NCBI RefSeq assembly: GCF_000715075.1
Contig: NC_134082.1
Location: 196,467,948 to 196,531,947 of the forward strand
Length of the DNA stretch: 64,000 nucleotides
Source of the DNA: Nicotiana tabacum
Taxonomy: Eukaryota > Streptophyta > Magnoliopsida > Solanales > Solanaceae
Reading direction: 5' to 3'
Shown here: one piece after another, positions 1 through 11,122 of the stretch
Position numbering within the stretch: the stretch's first letter is position 1
Layout: the number at the start of each line of letters is the position of its first letter
Notes under the pieces: model-generated
Told to the model about the DNA's origin: nothing
Seen by the model: the letters and a program-made list of their open reading frames with translations, nothing else
Database searches by the model: none
Program-made: the position numbers and the translations under genes

Positions 1-1060
1 AGAAGCTATGAGGCAGTTTACTAGAAAGAAGCATAGTCCTAGCCATATATTCAAGTGTACTATTCTTTCTTTCAACTACTCCATTTTGTTGAGGAGTCCT
101 AGGGGTAGAAAAATTGAGATATATGCCATGTTCATCACAAAATTCAGCAAACTTAACATTTTCAAATTTAGTTCCATGATTAGACCTAATTGATGCAAGT
201 TGATTACCTAGTTATTCTGAGTTTTTCTAACAAAGGTAATAAACATGTCAAATACTTTATCCTTAGATGTTAAAAACAATGTCCAAGTAAACCTAGAGTA
301 ATCATCAACAAGCACCATCACATATCTCTTACCACCTCTGCTCAATGTTCTCATTGGACCACAGAGATCCATATGAACAAGTTCCATCGACCTGATTGTG
401 TTTACCACTTTCTTGCTTTTAAAAGAGGATCTTACCTCCTTCCCTCTTGCACAAGCCTTACAAACTGTCTTCCTTAAACTTGATGTTAGGCAACCCTATC
501 ACCAGGTCCTTGGAGACTAATTTGTTGAGTTGACTTAGACTTGCATGTCCAAGTCTTTTGTGCCAAAAGGAGGGGATCATTGTCCAACACACTTAAGCAA
601 GTGAGTTCATTTTCTGAAAGAGTGGACAAATCTACAACGTATATATTGTTTACTCTTTTTTCCTGCAAAATAATCTTATCAGTGGTAAGGTTTATCACTA
701 AATATTTAATAGAGGTAAATGCTACCAAGTTACCTTTGTCACACAATTGTGATACACTGATTAGGCTATATTTCAATCCATCTATCAGGTAGACATTCTC
801 AATGGAATATGAGTCTGTCTTACCTACTTTTCCAACCCCAATGATCTCACCTTTCTTACCATTTCCAAAGGAGACATTACCTCTTTTGAGGTCCTCAAGT
901 GAAAGGAACTAGTTCTTGCTACCAGTCATATGATTTGAGCAGCCACTATCCATGTACCATATTTGGCTGCTCCCCTTCACTTTGACCTACAAAAGAAAAT
1001 CAGGGGTTAGTCTTAGGAACCCAACTAGTTTGGGTCCCTTTCTACAGGTAAACGGGTGAA
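1..1060 (-). pseudogene. Ty1/copia pol fragment (protease, integrase)
   Basis: This is the protease and integrase part of a Ty1/copia polyprotein, read right to left and running off the window at base 1. The aspartic protease active site Asp-Ser-Gly-Cys is encoded at 939-950, in the context WYMDSGCSNHMTG. The GAG-pre-integrase and zinc region lies around 410-800. The integrase core starts in 208-408 with HMDLCGPM (first catalytic Asp) and DDYSRFTW. Further on, QQNGVVERKN carries the catalytic Glu at about 70-100. The second catalytic Asp, normally in an S-D-H-G context, reads Asn (codon at 179-181). Several frameshifts and stops break the frame, so this is a dead copy. The neighbouring gag, PBS and LTR lie to its right, consistent with minus-strand orientation. 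Confidence 0.88.
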
Positions 1061-2796
1061 TTAAATTCTTTCTAGCCCATCTTGGCGTCCTATTTTTCCC
1101 TTGAACAAAGGTTTTGTTCTTTTGATTGGCCTTTTCTTTTGCATTACATTCACTTTTAAAATGACCAGTCTTACCACATTGTGTGTAGATTTTATTCTCA
1201 GGAAGTGTGATATACTTGCTTTTGGGATCCCACTTAGGTGTAGGGGTACCATATCCAAGTCTTCTCTTATTACTACTGTGATGCTCTTGTAGCCAAGATA
1301 GCGCATTAGAGGACTTATTCCATTTGCAAGTTCTGTCTAGTTCATTCTTAACCTTCTCTCTTGTACAACTCATCCTTCATTTTTCCTAGATTTTCTTCTA
1401 AGGTGAGGTATGTGTGATCAGCTTTCTTTTTTACCTGTTCCTAATTTCAGTTTTAAATTTTCAGATCTAATTCTAAGACAGTGGTGTCAAGTTTAAGAAC
1501 CTGGTTCTTCAACTCGGTATTTTTACTATCACTTTCACTAGCCCTGTGTTCCAGATTTTTGCATTTAGCTTTTAGGATCACACATTTCCTAGACAACCGT
1601 TCCTTCTCATTGTTTATGACCTCAAACTCATCAATGAAGTCTAGCAGTAATTCAAATAACTTTTCTTTGGACAAAAATTTAATCTTGTCTTTGAGATTAA
1701 TCACACTTACCTCTTGTTCATCATCTGATTCTCCAATGGCCATAAGTGCTTGTTCATCTCCAGCTTTATCTTCTGAATCCTTATCTGAGCTTTTTATCCA
1801 AGCAGCAGCTATAGCCTTTGTTGATCCTTTGTTCTTCTTGGGTTGAACCTCTTCCTTCTTCCTGTTTCTTCGTTCAGCCCTTTCTTTCTTCCATTCAATT
1901 CCCACTGAGGATAATTCTTGATCATGCAGTCAGTCTTACCACATTTGTAACAGCCCTCGTTGGTCTATTTTCAGGGGCCCTTGGTTTGTTAAAGGTTGCA
2001 CCTCTTGAAGAACCCTTTCCTCTCATTAGGTACTTCTTGAAATCCCTTGTGATCATAGCCATTTCATCATCCTCTAAGTCTTCACCTTCAGCTATTCTGA
2101 GAGCCAGACTCCTTTCCTTCTTAGGTGCATCCATCTTCATGGTTTGCCTTCTCAGTTCATATGTAGTGAGATTTCCAATCAGCTCATCCAACTTGAGAGT
2201 AGCAATGTTCTTTGATTCCTGAATAGCAGTGATTTTTCTTTACCAAGTTACTGGCAAGACCCTTGTCAATATTTTCTCAACCTTGTCTTCTTCAAGGATA
2301 ATTCTTCCAAGAGACTTAAGTTCATTTGTTAGTGTTGTGAGCCTTGTGTAAATCTCTTGGTTGGTTTCTCCTTCCTTCATGGTAAAATTCTTATATTGAG
2401 AATACAGTAGTGTTCCTCTTGATCTCTTTACTTGAGGAGTTCCTTCATGGGCCACTTTTAGAGTGTCCCAGATCTCCTTAGCAGTAGTACAACTTTGAAT
2501 TCTACTGTACTCGTCTGGACCTAGTCCACACACAAGCCATTTCTTGGCCGTTGTATTCTTTTACCACTTCTTCAAATCTTCAGCAGTACAGTCAGCTCTA
2601 GTCTTTGGCATATCCACTCCTTCAACATTTTTCTTTATAGTAGCCAGGTGACCATCAGTAGCAATGTCTCAAAGTTCATAGTCTTCTCCTATGATGTGGT
2701 CTCTCATCATCTTCTTCTACCAGGAATAGTATTGGCCATTAAAGACTGGAGCCTAGCAGTGGATTGTCCTTCCCAGTTTCCTAGTGGTGCACTCAT
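1061..2796 (-). pseudogene. Ty1/copia gag
   Basis: This is the capsid/nucleocapsid part of the same copia element; the protein would package the element RNA into cytoplasmic particles. The probable start is the ATG at 2796-2794 (MSAPLGNWEGQ), downstream of the PBS and LTR. A UBN2-type gag domain is visible at 2240-2533 (DEYSRIQSCTTAKEIWDTL, then YTRLTTLTNELKSLGR). A degenerate zinc knuckle lies near 1905-1955 (CYKCGKTD, with a later ligand changed). A coiled-coil-like acidic segment spans 1453-1905. A second zinc knuckle, CTQCGKTGHFKSEC, lies near 1140-1200 just before the protease. The frame changes several times, including near 2560 and 2730, so it is a pseudogene. Confidence 0.85.
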
Positions 2797-2835
2797 CTTG
2801 ATCTGTTCCTAAGGTGTTAGCCTCTTCAAGGATAA

Positions 2836-2850
2836 CCTGCTCTGATACCA
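2836..2850 (-). other. copia primer binding site (initiator Met tRNA type)
   Basis: On the minus strand this reads TGGTATCAGAGCAGG, the classic complement of the initiator methionine tRNA 3' end used by plant Ty1/copia elements. It lies 5 bp inside the LTR edge at 2856, between the LTR and gag. Confidence 0.9.
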
Positions 2851-2855
2851 CTTGA

Positions 2856-3766
2856 TGTTTTATACTTTAATACCACGCATGAGGGATTTGTGCGGTACCT
2901 AATTTTCGCTTAACTTGATTAAGACCTAATTTTTTCTATGTGTTCCAACTACTACTGTTGCGGAATAATAAATACAGAAAATAAAGAACACAAAGATTTT
3001 TATGCAGAAAATACATGACTCAAAAGGTGAAAAAACCATGGCCTGCCTTCCAGTAAGATTTTCCCAAACTCTCCACTAAAATCACTGAGCCAAAAACTGC
3101 ATTTACATAAACTCTTTTGTAAATCGAGGATTAACTCTAATCCCATTGTGGCACACAGCCTCAACTGTTGCGACAACTTCAAGTTAACTCTAACTTGAAA
3201 ACTCTAAGTACCTAATACAATTGCTTCTAGATAAGCTGAATGGTACAATGTAAAATCACCTACTACAATTGAACTAGAATAAAAGATAGACACTTGGAAC
3301 TGGTTCTTCTATCTTGTTCAAGTAGCTTCAGGTTTGCACGCCTGAATCACATACGAATTGCTTGCAAAATTACCTCGCTATTTTGCTCTCAATTCACGGT
3401 TAACGTCTTCTTATGTGTGTTACCTGTAAAAGAGAACAACATTAACATTTAAGGAGTTAGCAATTAGAGATTGACTAAGATACTGATGCTACTCTTCCAT
3501 GGTGGAAGAGTTCTTGTTGATCGCATACACTAACTCTATCCTTTTCCTAAACTGTGTTATTTTTGAGTAATGAGTCTTTCTCCTAATCCAATATGCAACC
3601 TTTTCGATCATGATCAGGAGATATCACTTCTGATAAGTTAGGTTTATCTCTTTGACGTGCATCTCGCATGTTTGAGTTGATCATAACTGTGTTTCACAAG
3701 ATGGACCTGGTCCATGTCTGAGTTCCTTTGTTAGTCTTCAAAACTTCACCTTTACTTGGGCCAACA
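2856..3766 (-). repeat. 5' LTR of the Ty1/copia element
   Basis: This LTR of about 911 bp reads 5'-TGTTGGCCCAAG ... TAAAACA-3' on the minus strand, so it has the expected TG...CA ends with a short inverted TGTT/AACA. Its inner edge is fixed by the PBS 5 bp away. Its outer edge is fixed because Tekay LTR sequence, matching 12755 onward, resumes directly at 3767. The second LTR is outside the window. Confidence 0.8.
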
Positions 3767-4683
3767 GTTAAAGATTGAGACGTTATGATCAGGAATAGTT
3801 TCTTATGAGCTTTATTTGTGCTTGAAGTTATTTTGGTTGGATTTGGGCAATCCGGAGGTTTTTTCACCCGAGAAGAGCATTTTAGTGTATCGGTCTGTCT
3901 TCTTTGAGGTAAGTATCTTGCCTAACACTGTGTGGGGGATTTTCCCTTAGGATTAAAGTCTTCTATGTTGATTGTAGTTCGTGTACGCAAGGTGACGAGT
4001 GCATGCTTAGACTTATTTGTGGAAAGTTGGCCTTTAGGGTTCTTAGGTCCTTATACTCATTGTGTATGAAGTTGTCCGTGATACGTTTGAGTTCCTATTT
4101 GCTGGTTTCACTTCTACATGCTTTAGTTAGAATTAATTGCTTTAGGATTCACTCTTATTGCCTATTTAACTCTTATTTGACTTAACTGAAGATTTTGCAT
4201 CCTCTATAGTCATGCTATCTTTTCATAACTGCTTATCTTTAATTAAGATTATTATTGTCTCATCCTATAATTGTTAAGTCTTAATTAGAGTTATGATTAT
4301 CTCCTGCTACTTATCACTATTTGAATTGTTGAAAATCCTTCGCAATTTCTCAACCTTAAAAGGATTTTAGATAACCTATATCTTAGTTGACTTACTTTTA
4401 TTTGGAACTATTTGACTCGTGTTGGCTTCCTTATTGTTGACTTGTATATTGTGGGATCGTTGCTACATGTCAATTTTTCCTTGTTGAATTGTTCCCTTTA
4501 TGCCTAGCATTCTTTACTGCGGTTATTCCTTATGAACTAGTTCTACTATTTCTTTGTTATTTAAATTTCTTGAGTTGATTTACTCGTTGTACTTTGTATT
4601 ATTGTCATTTTTGCTATTGTACTTGTTGTGGTGATGTACGAGGTTTCTACCGTGATGTAACTGTTATTTCTGTTGGTTGCGCT

Positions 4684-4931
4684 GCATATTTACTTTGGGA
4701 CTATGGGACGGTATCCCGGTAGAACCCCATGTTTTGCATATTTACTTTGGGACTATGGAACGGTATTTCGGTAGATCCCCCTGCATATTTATGTTTGGGA
4801 CTATGGGGTGGTATCCTGGTAGATCTCCCTGATCTGCATATTTACTTTGGGACTATGGAATGATGTTCTGGTAGATCCCCCTACACATTTACATTTGGGA
4901 CTACGAGACGATATCATGAGAGATCCTCTAG
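4684..4931 (+). repeat. tandem repeat inside Tekay LTR, about 50-bp unit, 5 copies
   Basis: The motif GCATATTTACTTTGGGACTA recurs five times (about 4685, 4737, 4783, 4836 and 4884). Each is followed by a variant of a GGTAT(C/T)(C/T)CGGTAGATCC segment. A related array is in the second LTR piece at 8086-8370, so it belongs to this LTR family. Confidence 0.8.
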
Positions 4932-5279
4932 TATTATCACTGTGTTCTGAGCGATTGCTTTTCATTGATCCTATCCATGTGTAAACATTCTACATGTTGT
5001 TCGTTCTTTTCCTTATGCTTACTACCTGGTATGAACTATGTTAGGACACTTGTACAAGCATACACATGGCTAAGCACCCTTAACGGTTAAGAGGTTTCTT
5101 GATATTGCTGAGTATAGACATACACCCTTGTTTATTTGCCTTCCACGTGAGAATGACTTTATTTGGCACGTGAGTTGTCAGTATGATTATAAGGTGTGAT
5201 GAGGACACAGGATGCCAAGTGTTAGAGTTCAGGTATTGAGACCCGTATTGTATAATTATAAGATGAGGTATCATAGGGT

Positions 5280-5400
5280 GACTTATGTTCGAAGGATATT
5301 TATTTGAAAAGATTATATTCGAAAGGTATTTATTTTGAAAGAACTATTTTTGAAAAATATTTATTTGAAGGAAGTATATTTTTATCACTTGAAGGATTTG
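5280..5400 (+). repeat. short AT-rich tandem repeat in Tekay LTR
   Basis: Degenerate units of TTATTTGAAAGGATTATATTCG type repeat about four times. The same unit is expanded at 8645-9050 in the second LTR piece. Confidence 0.65.
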
Positions 5401-6098
5401 ACGAATTGATTGAAGTTTGTTGGCTACGACCTAATGTGAAAACCTTCGTAGTTGTTGGGTTATGACTTCGGATTTGGGTTGTATTTCCGTTCACTTTTCT
5501 GTGTTCTTATTATGGTATTCCGTTGTTACTTGATGTTTTCTTTCCTTATTGCAATTACTGTATTGTTAGCCTATCGCGTAGTCTTTATATAGATATCATG
5601 TTTTGTTGTTTCTATACTTATACATGTTCTGTTTATTAGACCAGTAGGTGTCATGACTATTCCTCGTTACTACTCCACCGAGGTTAGTCTTGATACTTAC
5701 TGGGCACCGCTGTGGTGTGCTCATATTACACTTATGTACATTTTTGTACAGATCCAGTTATTGGATCGCTAGTAGCTGTGCGGACCGTTGTTGTGGAGAC
5801 TTAAGGTAAACGTGCTGCTGTGTTCATAGGCTTCGGAGTCACCTTTTTATTTTGTATTTACATTGTTCACTCTTATTTCGAAACAGTTGTATTTTAGAGA
5901 TTTTTTTTAGCAACTCTGTAGAGCTTATGACTTGTACTACAGGTTTTGGGAATTTATAAGTTTTGTAAACATTTCTATATCGAGACTGCTAGATTTTCTT
6001 TATTATTGTTGTTATTCAATAAATGTTAGGCTTACCTAGTCCCTAAGACTAGGTGCCATCAAAAAACCCAATGGAAGGGAAATTAGGTTCTGACAAGT

Positions 6099-6110
6099 TG
6101 ATATGAGAGC
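6099..6110 (+). other. degenerate primer binding site of T1
   Basis: The sequence TGATATGAGAGC lies 3 bp after the LTR end and corresponds to TGGTATCAGAGC with two changes. The intact relative in T2 is at 18619-18630. The downstream leader block (CTCTAGGTTCATAGGTGC) is shared with T2. Confidence 0.75.
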
Positions 6111-6294
6111 TCTAGGTTCATAGGTGCTACGAGTCATAAGCGAGTTTAGTAGAGTCTTGCGGATCGGTATGGAAACGTCTGTGCTTATCTTCGAGAGGCT
6201 ACAGAAATATTAGGTCAATCTCACTTCTTTCATTCCTATCATGTGAGCTTATTGATCTCGAAGTTTGAACTCTTATCATTCCATTCTCTCATAG

Positions 6295-6776
6295 ATGGTG
6301 AAGACACGAGTTGCAGTTAGCGATGACGCTGCCACCGGAGCAGGTGTAGCCAGAGGCAGAAGCAGAGGCCGACGAGGAGTACGTGCCGCAGCTAGAGTAG
6401 CTACCAGAGCAGTAGTTGAGGAGCCGCTAGTAGCTCCAGTTGGGGGACAGGTAGCGGAGGCGCCTGTTGTTACCCACGGACTTCAGGAGACTTTAGCACA
6501 GTTCCTGAGCATGTTGGTACATTGGCTCAGGCGGGGTTGATTCCGGTTGCAGCAGCTATTTTACAGACCGGGGGAGGGACTCAGACTCCCACCGCCCACA
6601 CTCTAGAGCAACGAGTTCATATTGGTCAGGTTCCAGGTATCATGGTGACTCAGCCTTTTGTTTCAGTTCATCCTATGGTCAGGGCAGCATCATCTGAGGA
6701 AGGACAATTTAGATTTGCAAGGTTCAAGAACTATGACCCTCTTACATCCAGTGGTTTGGCTTCAGAGAGCGCACAG
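6295..6776 (+). pseudogene. Tekay gag N-terminal fragment (T1)
   Basis: This is the beginning of a chromovirus (Tekay-type) gag. It starts with a basic, Arg/Gly-rich leader (ARGRSRGRRGVRAAAR) and an LQETLAQFLSM helix; after a 1-bp deletion near 6512 it continues in another frame as AQAGLIPVAAA and then FARFKNYDPLTSSGLASESAQ. The ATG at 6295 is chosen because T2 starts at the equivalent place (18815). In both copies a pyrimidine-rich CTCTCATAG lies directly before the ATG. The protein stops being gag at about 6776, where the sequence jumps into LTR interior, so capsid core, zinc knuckle and all of pol are missing. Confidence 0.82.
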
Positions 6777-6856
6777 AGATGGTTGAACTCATATCGGAAT
6801 GGGTGTTTGAATTTTGTAAAAATTATATTGGGTTCTGAGATGCGGGTCCCCCTTTG

Positions 6857-7795
6857 ACCTTTTAACGTAAAATATTTAGTGATATTTTGCAGAATAGCCT
6901 CACAAACACTTGTACTTATTCGGTTTTGACATTCTGGTTCTTTTACTTCACAAAGTTTCATCCAAACACTTATAGTTGTTCCAAATTATTATTTTAAACC
7001 CCTTTGATAGTTGACCATGTCATGTGGCAACTTCAAAACTGCGTTGGACAAAATACATGTATTTCACGCGTCGAATGAGCGTGAAGGTAAATATCTAAAA
7101 AAGAAATAATTAAAATAAGAAAAGATAAGAAGAAAAAGAAAAGACAAAATTAAATAAATTTAAGAAAAAGGTCAAAGAGGGTTTCTCTTTCACGTTCCTC
7201 TCTCCCCTCCGTTCCTCCACTCCCCCCCCCAAAACCCAGTGGAACACAACTATTCTTCACCAGTAGCATTGTGGTCGCCCCAAATCTGAAGACACCCCGG
7301 CTTGAGCAACTTTTGATGAAAAATTTCTTTCCCACCTCCCTCATTTTCTTCCCCCAATTTGAAGACATTCGGCGATGGCTCTCTCTCTTCTTCTTCTTCT
7401 CCATTCTGATTATTTTTGTTTATTTGTATATATTAAAAAAGAGGAAAAGGACAAAGTTTTGGCTGGAAATCATTTGATGCCATCTGGGTTGGGATTGTTT
7501 GCGATTTGTTGCTAATGCTGCCATAGCTTCATTTTTTTAAGTTACCATTCGATCTGTATTTTAATTATGTTTGAAACATTATGTTGTCACCACTTTAAGC
7601 TTGCCGGAGCTTATCGGGGGTGAGCTATTCTTGTGGGCTCTATCGGAATAGATGATTTTAATTATTTTTAATCTACCATGTGACATGACATCTACACATT
7701 GTTATTTTTTGACGTGGCAGCAAATGTGGAGGAGATTGTATTACACGCACTGACAGCCTCCGGTCATAAGTGTTTTTTATACACGAATTTGGTAC
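6857..7795 (+). mobile_element. unidentified insertion within Tekay LTR, possibly a non-autonomous DNA element
   Basis: This block interrupts LTR homology on both sides. Near its ends are short inverted matches: ACACTTATAG near 6970 against CATAAGTGTTT near 7765, and GTCATGTGGCAAC near 7018 against GACGTGGCAGC near 7713. The interior has an A/G-rich stretch and a C-rich stretch but no convincing coding region. I could not define clean terminal inverted repeats or a target duplication, so the class is open. Confidence 0.35.
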
Positions 7796-8085
7796 TGTTC
7801 TGATACTTTTATGATATGGAGAGCTGTGTACGCGAGGAGACGAGTGCGTACACAGACTAATTGTTGTAAAAATATGGTTTTTACTGAGTAATAGCATGTT
7901 ACACCTTAATTGAGTTATACTGTAGTTATCCTGTTTAGTCTAGCTTCGCATGTCTACGTGTCTTAAATACTTATTTGAACTCTGTGCAGCATGTTTAGTT
8001 GAATTCCTCCTTTACTTGATTTGTATCAACCTTACCTGTAGAATTCTTGTTGTTAATTGCTTTCCCCACCGATTTGAGCTATGTG

Positions 8086-8370
8086 TTTACTTTTGGGACT
8101 ACGAGGCGTTACTTCGGAAGATCCCTCTACACATTTGCTATTGGGACTATGAGGTGGTACCTCAGGAGATCCCCTGCACATTTACTTTTGAGACTACGAG
8201 GCGGTACCTCGGGAGATCTCCTTGCATATTTAATTATGGGAATACGAGACGGTATCTCGGGAGATCCCCTATTGCATATTTACTTTTGGGACTTCGAGTT
8301 GGTACTCGGGAGCTTCCATATTGTGTATTTACTTTTGAGACTATGTGGCGGTACCTCGCGAGTGCCCATG
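8086..8370 (+). repeat. tandem repeat inside Tekay LTR, about 45-55-bp unit, 6 copies
   Basis: Variants of TTTTGGGACTACGAGGCGGT followed by ACCTCGGGAGATCCCC recur six times. Long open frames across this stretch result only from the repeat and are not genes. Confidence 0.8.
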
Positions 8371-8644
8371 TTGTTTACCTTTATTGCTGTGTTTATTTTT
8401 TATGTAATTTCTCGTTGTTCACTTCTCAGTCATTTCATTATATTACTATATCTTCTGCCTTGTGAATTGTCCGTGTATTTGTGATATGAAATGTGGGCAC
8501 GAGGTGCCACGAGTAAATGATGCTAATATTGGCACGCGAGTTGTCTGTGCAGTTTTGATAGAGATATGGGCATGAGGTGCCGTGAAAATATGAAAGTGGG
8601 CTGAGACCCGTAATTTTTATGATTTTTAGATTAGGTGTCACATG

Positions 8645-9050
8645 GTGACCTTTATTGAAAAAGCATTATATTCTAAAGATATTTTATTTGAAAGGATTAT
8701 ATTCGAGAGAGTTTATTTGAAATAATTATATTTGAAAGTTTTTTATTTGGAGAATTATATTCGAAAGATATTTATTTGAATAATTATATTCGAAAGATAT
8801 TCTATTTGAAAGGATTATATTCGAGTGAGTTTATTTGAAAGAATTATATTTGAAATATTTTATTTGAAGAATTATATTCAAAAGATATTTTGAAAGGATT
8901 ATATTCGAAAGATATTTATTTGAAGGAATGATATTCGAAAAATATTTACTTGATAGAATTATATTTGTAAGATATTCATTTGAATGGATTATATTCTAAA
9001 GATTTCTATTCGAAAAACTTGTAGATAAAAGATGTATATTTTTAAGGACT
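8645..9050 (+). repeat. AT-rich tandem repeat in Tekay LTR, about 30-bp unit
   Basis: About twelve degenerate units of GGATTATATTCGAAAGATAT type are followed by TTATTTGAA. This is an expanded version of the short array at 5280-5400. Confidence 0.75.
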
Positions 9051-9663
9051 TGATTAATTGATCGTGCTTGTGTCATTCTTTGTTTGGGCAATATTTATGA
9101 TGTTCTTGCTGCCTTATTGTTTATATCACTAGTTGATTATTGTTGCTATCACTGCTATTTGTCTTTCTATTATTTTTTTATGCCATACTGCACGGGTTAT
9201 TTTACTAGTGAGTGTCTTGATTGTACCTCGTCACTACTCTACTGAGGTTAGTCTTGATACTTACTGGATACCAATTGTGGTGTACCCATACTACACTTCT
9301 GCACATTTTTGTGCAAAACCAGGTATTAGAGATATCAGACTTGAACTAAGTTAGAGTCTGATCGGAGGGATTTAAGGTAGAGTTGCTCGGTCGTCGCAGT
9401 ATCTTTGAGCCTTTCTATTTTATTGTATTGTAAATTCTTATTTAAACAATATTATGTATTCAATCCTTGAGGTCATTTTATGTATTCAGTTAGACTTCGT
9501 GACTCTGTATTACCAGTCTTGGGAGGTTTTTATATCTGTTTCCGCTTTTGGTTTCGACACTTGTATTAAATAATATGTTTTAAAAAAAATGTCTTGAATT
9601 GTTATTATAATTGGTTTACTTAGTCTTAGAGACGAAGTGCCATCATTATTTTGGATCGTGACA

Positions 9664-10739
9664 GTAACCAGGCTGGACCAAGTTGTAACCCAGTAAAAAC
9701 CCGTTTATGGGTTACCATGCTTTCTGGATTCCGCGGCACCGATTAGCAAAAATGACCCTCCCCCGTCCGGCTAAACCCCTAACCCTAACCAACTCATCCC
9801 CCTCCTTAGTGGATCGGGCTGAACTAGGTCGAACCGGATTGTCAGTGGATTGGCCCGACCCGTTTAAGAGGTTTAAAATTAAAGTAGACCCATTTTTTTA
9901 TTGGGTAGGTTAGATTGGTATAAAGGTCATGGTTAAATATATAGGTTTTATTATTTAAAAAATTAAATTTTAATATGACATGATGTGTTAAATATGTGAT
10001 ATTTATTTTCTGAGTCAAAAGGAAATAGTTGAATGACTTTAATAGAATATTTTCATAAGTTGAATGATCATCCAAGGAATTTACTCATTTTGTAAGGTCT
10101 CTTGTATGGAAGAGCAAGAGATGTAGTTGGTGGGTCCACCTATTTTTGTTTAATTATTACTCGCTAGAGGTGATGTTATAAAGAAAGAGAAAAAGAAAAT
10201 AAGTTCTTTTTCTCATAATTATCTCAGAGTATCAACAAGATTTTGATGATATTGACGGTGGCCTTGAGAATTAATGGGAGAAAATCTATGTATAACTTAA
10301 ATTCTCCCACATAAATTAGAACATTTGTTAGGAAGATATTTATAAAATTAATTAATTGAAGTACCTAATATTAGAAACGGGTAAAATAGGCGGATCATAA
10401 TTTTTTATATTAAAAATAAATAGATTAAAAGAGTCATTACAAGGAAATATAATAAGGGAGGTAATCATAATAACATAAACCATAAAGAGGGTTAGTGTGA
10501 TGAAGAGAAGTCTCTGCAATTTTTTTTAATTACTTCAGTAAGAACTTGCTTCATTAAAGTATATACACAAAACAAAGAAAAGCTCAGAATACAACGCACA
10601 TGCTTTCGGTCAATTGAAAATCAAATAACACTAATTGTAGTAGTATTAAAAAAATCTATAAAACCATAATAACAGTCTCTATGGCTACTACAATTGAGCT
10701 ACTACCACGACTCCTCATATCCAATTTTTTTCTCCTAGC
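9664..10739. other. AT-rich non-LTR sequence, no gene recognised
   Basis: This stretch lies between the end of one Tekay LTR and the pseudogene fragment below. It starts with a more GC-rich 200 bp (about 9664-9880) and then becomes AT-rich. I see no coding similarity, RNA gene or repeat. It may be remaining ancestral host DNA at this locus or an old unrecognised element. Confidence 0.4.
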
Positions 10740-11122
10740 TTATGCGACAAAAACTTTCAGTCCTAAATAGCTTAAAGACTCTATCTCAACATTTTTCTTA
10801 GTTTTCTTATGCTTGATAAACCCCTGCTGCAATTCCTCTAAACAAAATTTTAGTATTATCATCCTCTATCACCCGACAACTCTTTGGTATTTCATATTTT
10901 TTTATGTCAGTGGGTCTAACCCCTAACCATTTAATATTTTGGGTAACTGTACCATAATCATCATACGATATGGTTTGGGAACCATATCCAGAAATAGGCA
11001 AAATTTAAAAACCAAATGGATCATAATATATTAAAGCAAGTTTTGGCAACTTTATGTTTGTATTTAGCTTTCTCAAAAACAGTTGGGCTGCCTTCGCATC
11101 AGATTCCCCATTCCATTCAAAA
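10740..11122 (-). pseudogene. SPO11 / DNA topoisomerase VI subunit A C-terminal fragment
   Basis: SPO11/TopVIA proteins make DNA double-strand breaks through a winged-helix tyrosine and a Mg-binding Toprim domain. Reading the minus strand from 11122, the translation goes from FEWNGESDAKAAQLFLRKL through LALIYYDPFGF (the Toprim D-P-[YF]-G motif) and SGYGSQTISYDD to NIKWLGVRPTDIKKYEIPKS (the family's very conserved WLG-RP-D motif). It ends with EIESLSYLGLKVF, matching the family's C-terminal EI-AL-FGF segment. There is an in-frame stop at 11005-11007 just after the Toprim motif and a frameshift near 10840. The N-terminal half with the catalytic Tyr is absent. No intron is visible, so it may be a processed or transposon-carried piece. 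Which paralogue (SPO11-1, -2 or TOP6A) I cannot tell. Confidence 0.72.

Larger units (their letters stand above)
3767..6095 (+). repeat. Tekay-type Ty3/gypsy LTR, right part (copy T1)
   Basis: This is the 3' two thirds of a long Tekay/Del-type LTR, cut on the left by the copia insertion. It aligns by eye with 12755-13690 and 22720-23100: the same order of blocks around the TTGAGGTAAGTATCTTGCCT and CGTGTACGC motifs. It ends TGACA at 6095 immediately before the PBS. It contains an internal array of about 50-bp units (4684-4931) and AT-rich repeats (5280-5400). No coding capacity is seen. Confidence 0.82.
6777..9663 (+). repeat. Tekay-type LTR, 5'-truncated, with an internal insertion
   Basis: The left end (6777-6856) matches LTR interior seen at 12648-12720 (GGTTGAACTC then ATCGGAATG). 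From about 7796 the sequence again follows a Tekay LTR (GTGTACGCGAGGAGACGAG) and ends GTGACA at 9663 after the conserved terminal block. The approximately 940 bp between look foreign. The LTR resembles a different subfamily from 3767-6095, so it may be the partner LTR of T1 after rearrangement or a second element. No PBS follows it, which suits a 3' or solo LTR. Confidence 0.68.

Noticed and set aside
7950..8465. 171-codon open frame
   Set aside because: It runs across a tandem repeat in a Tekay LTR; the repeated residues (WDYE, RRYLGRSP) come from the repeat and an overlapping frame is also open.
9770..9790. CCCCTAACCCTAACC, telomere-like
   Set aside because: Only two units and not the plant TTTAGGG spacing over any length; chance match.
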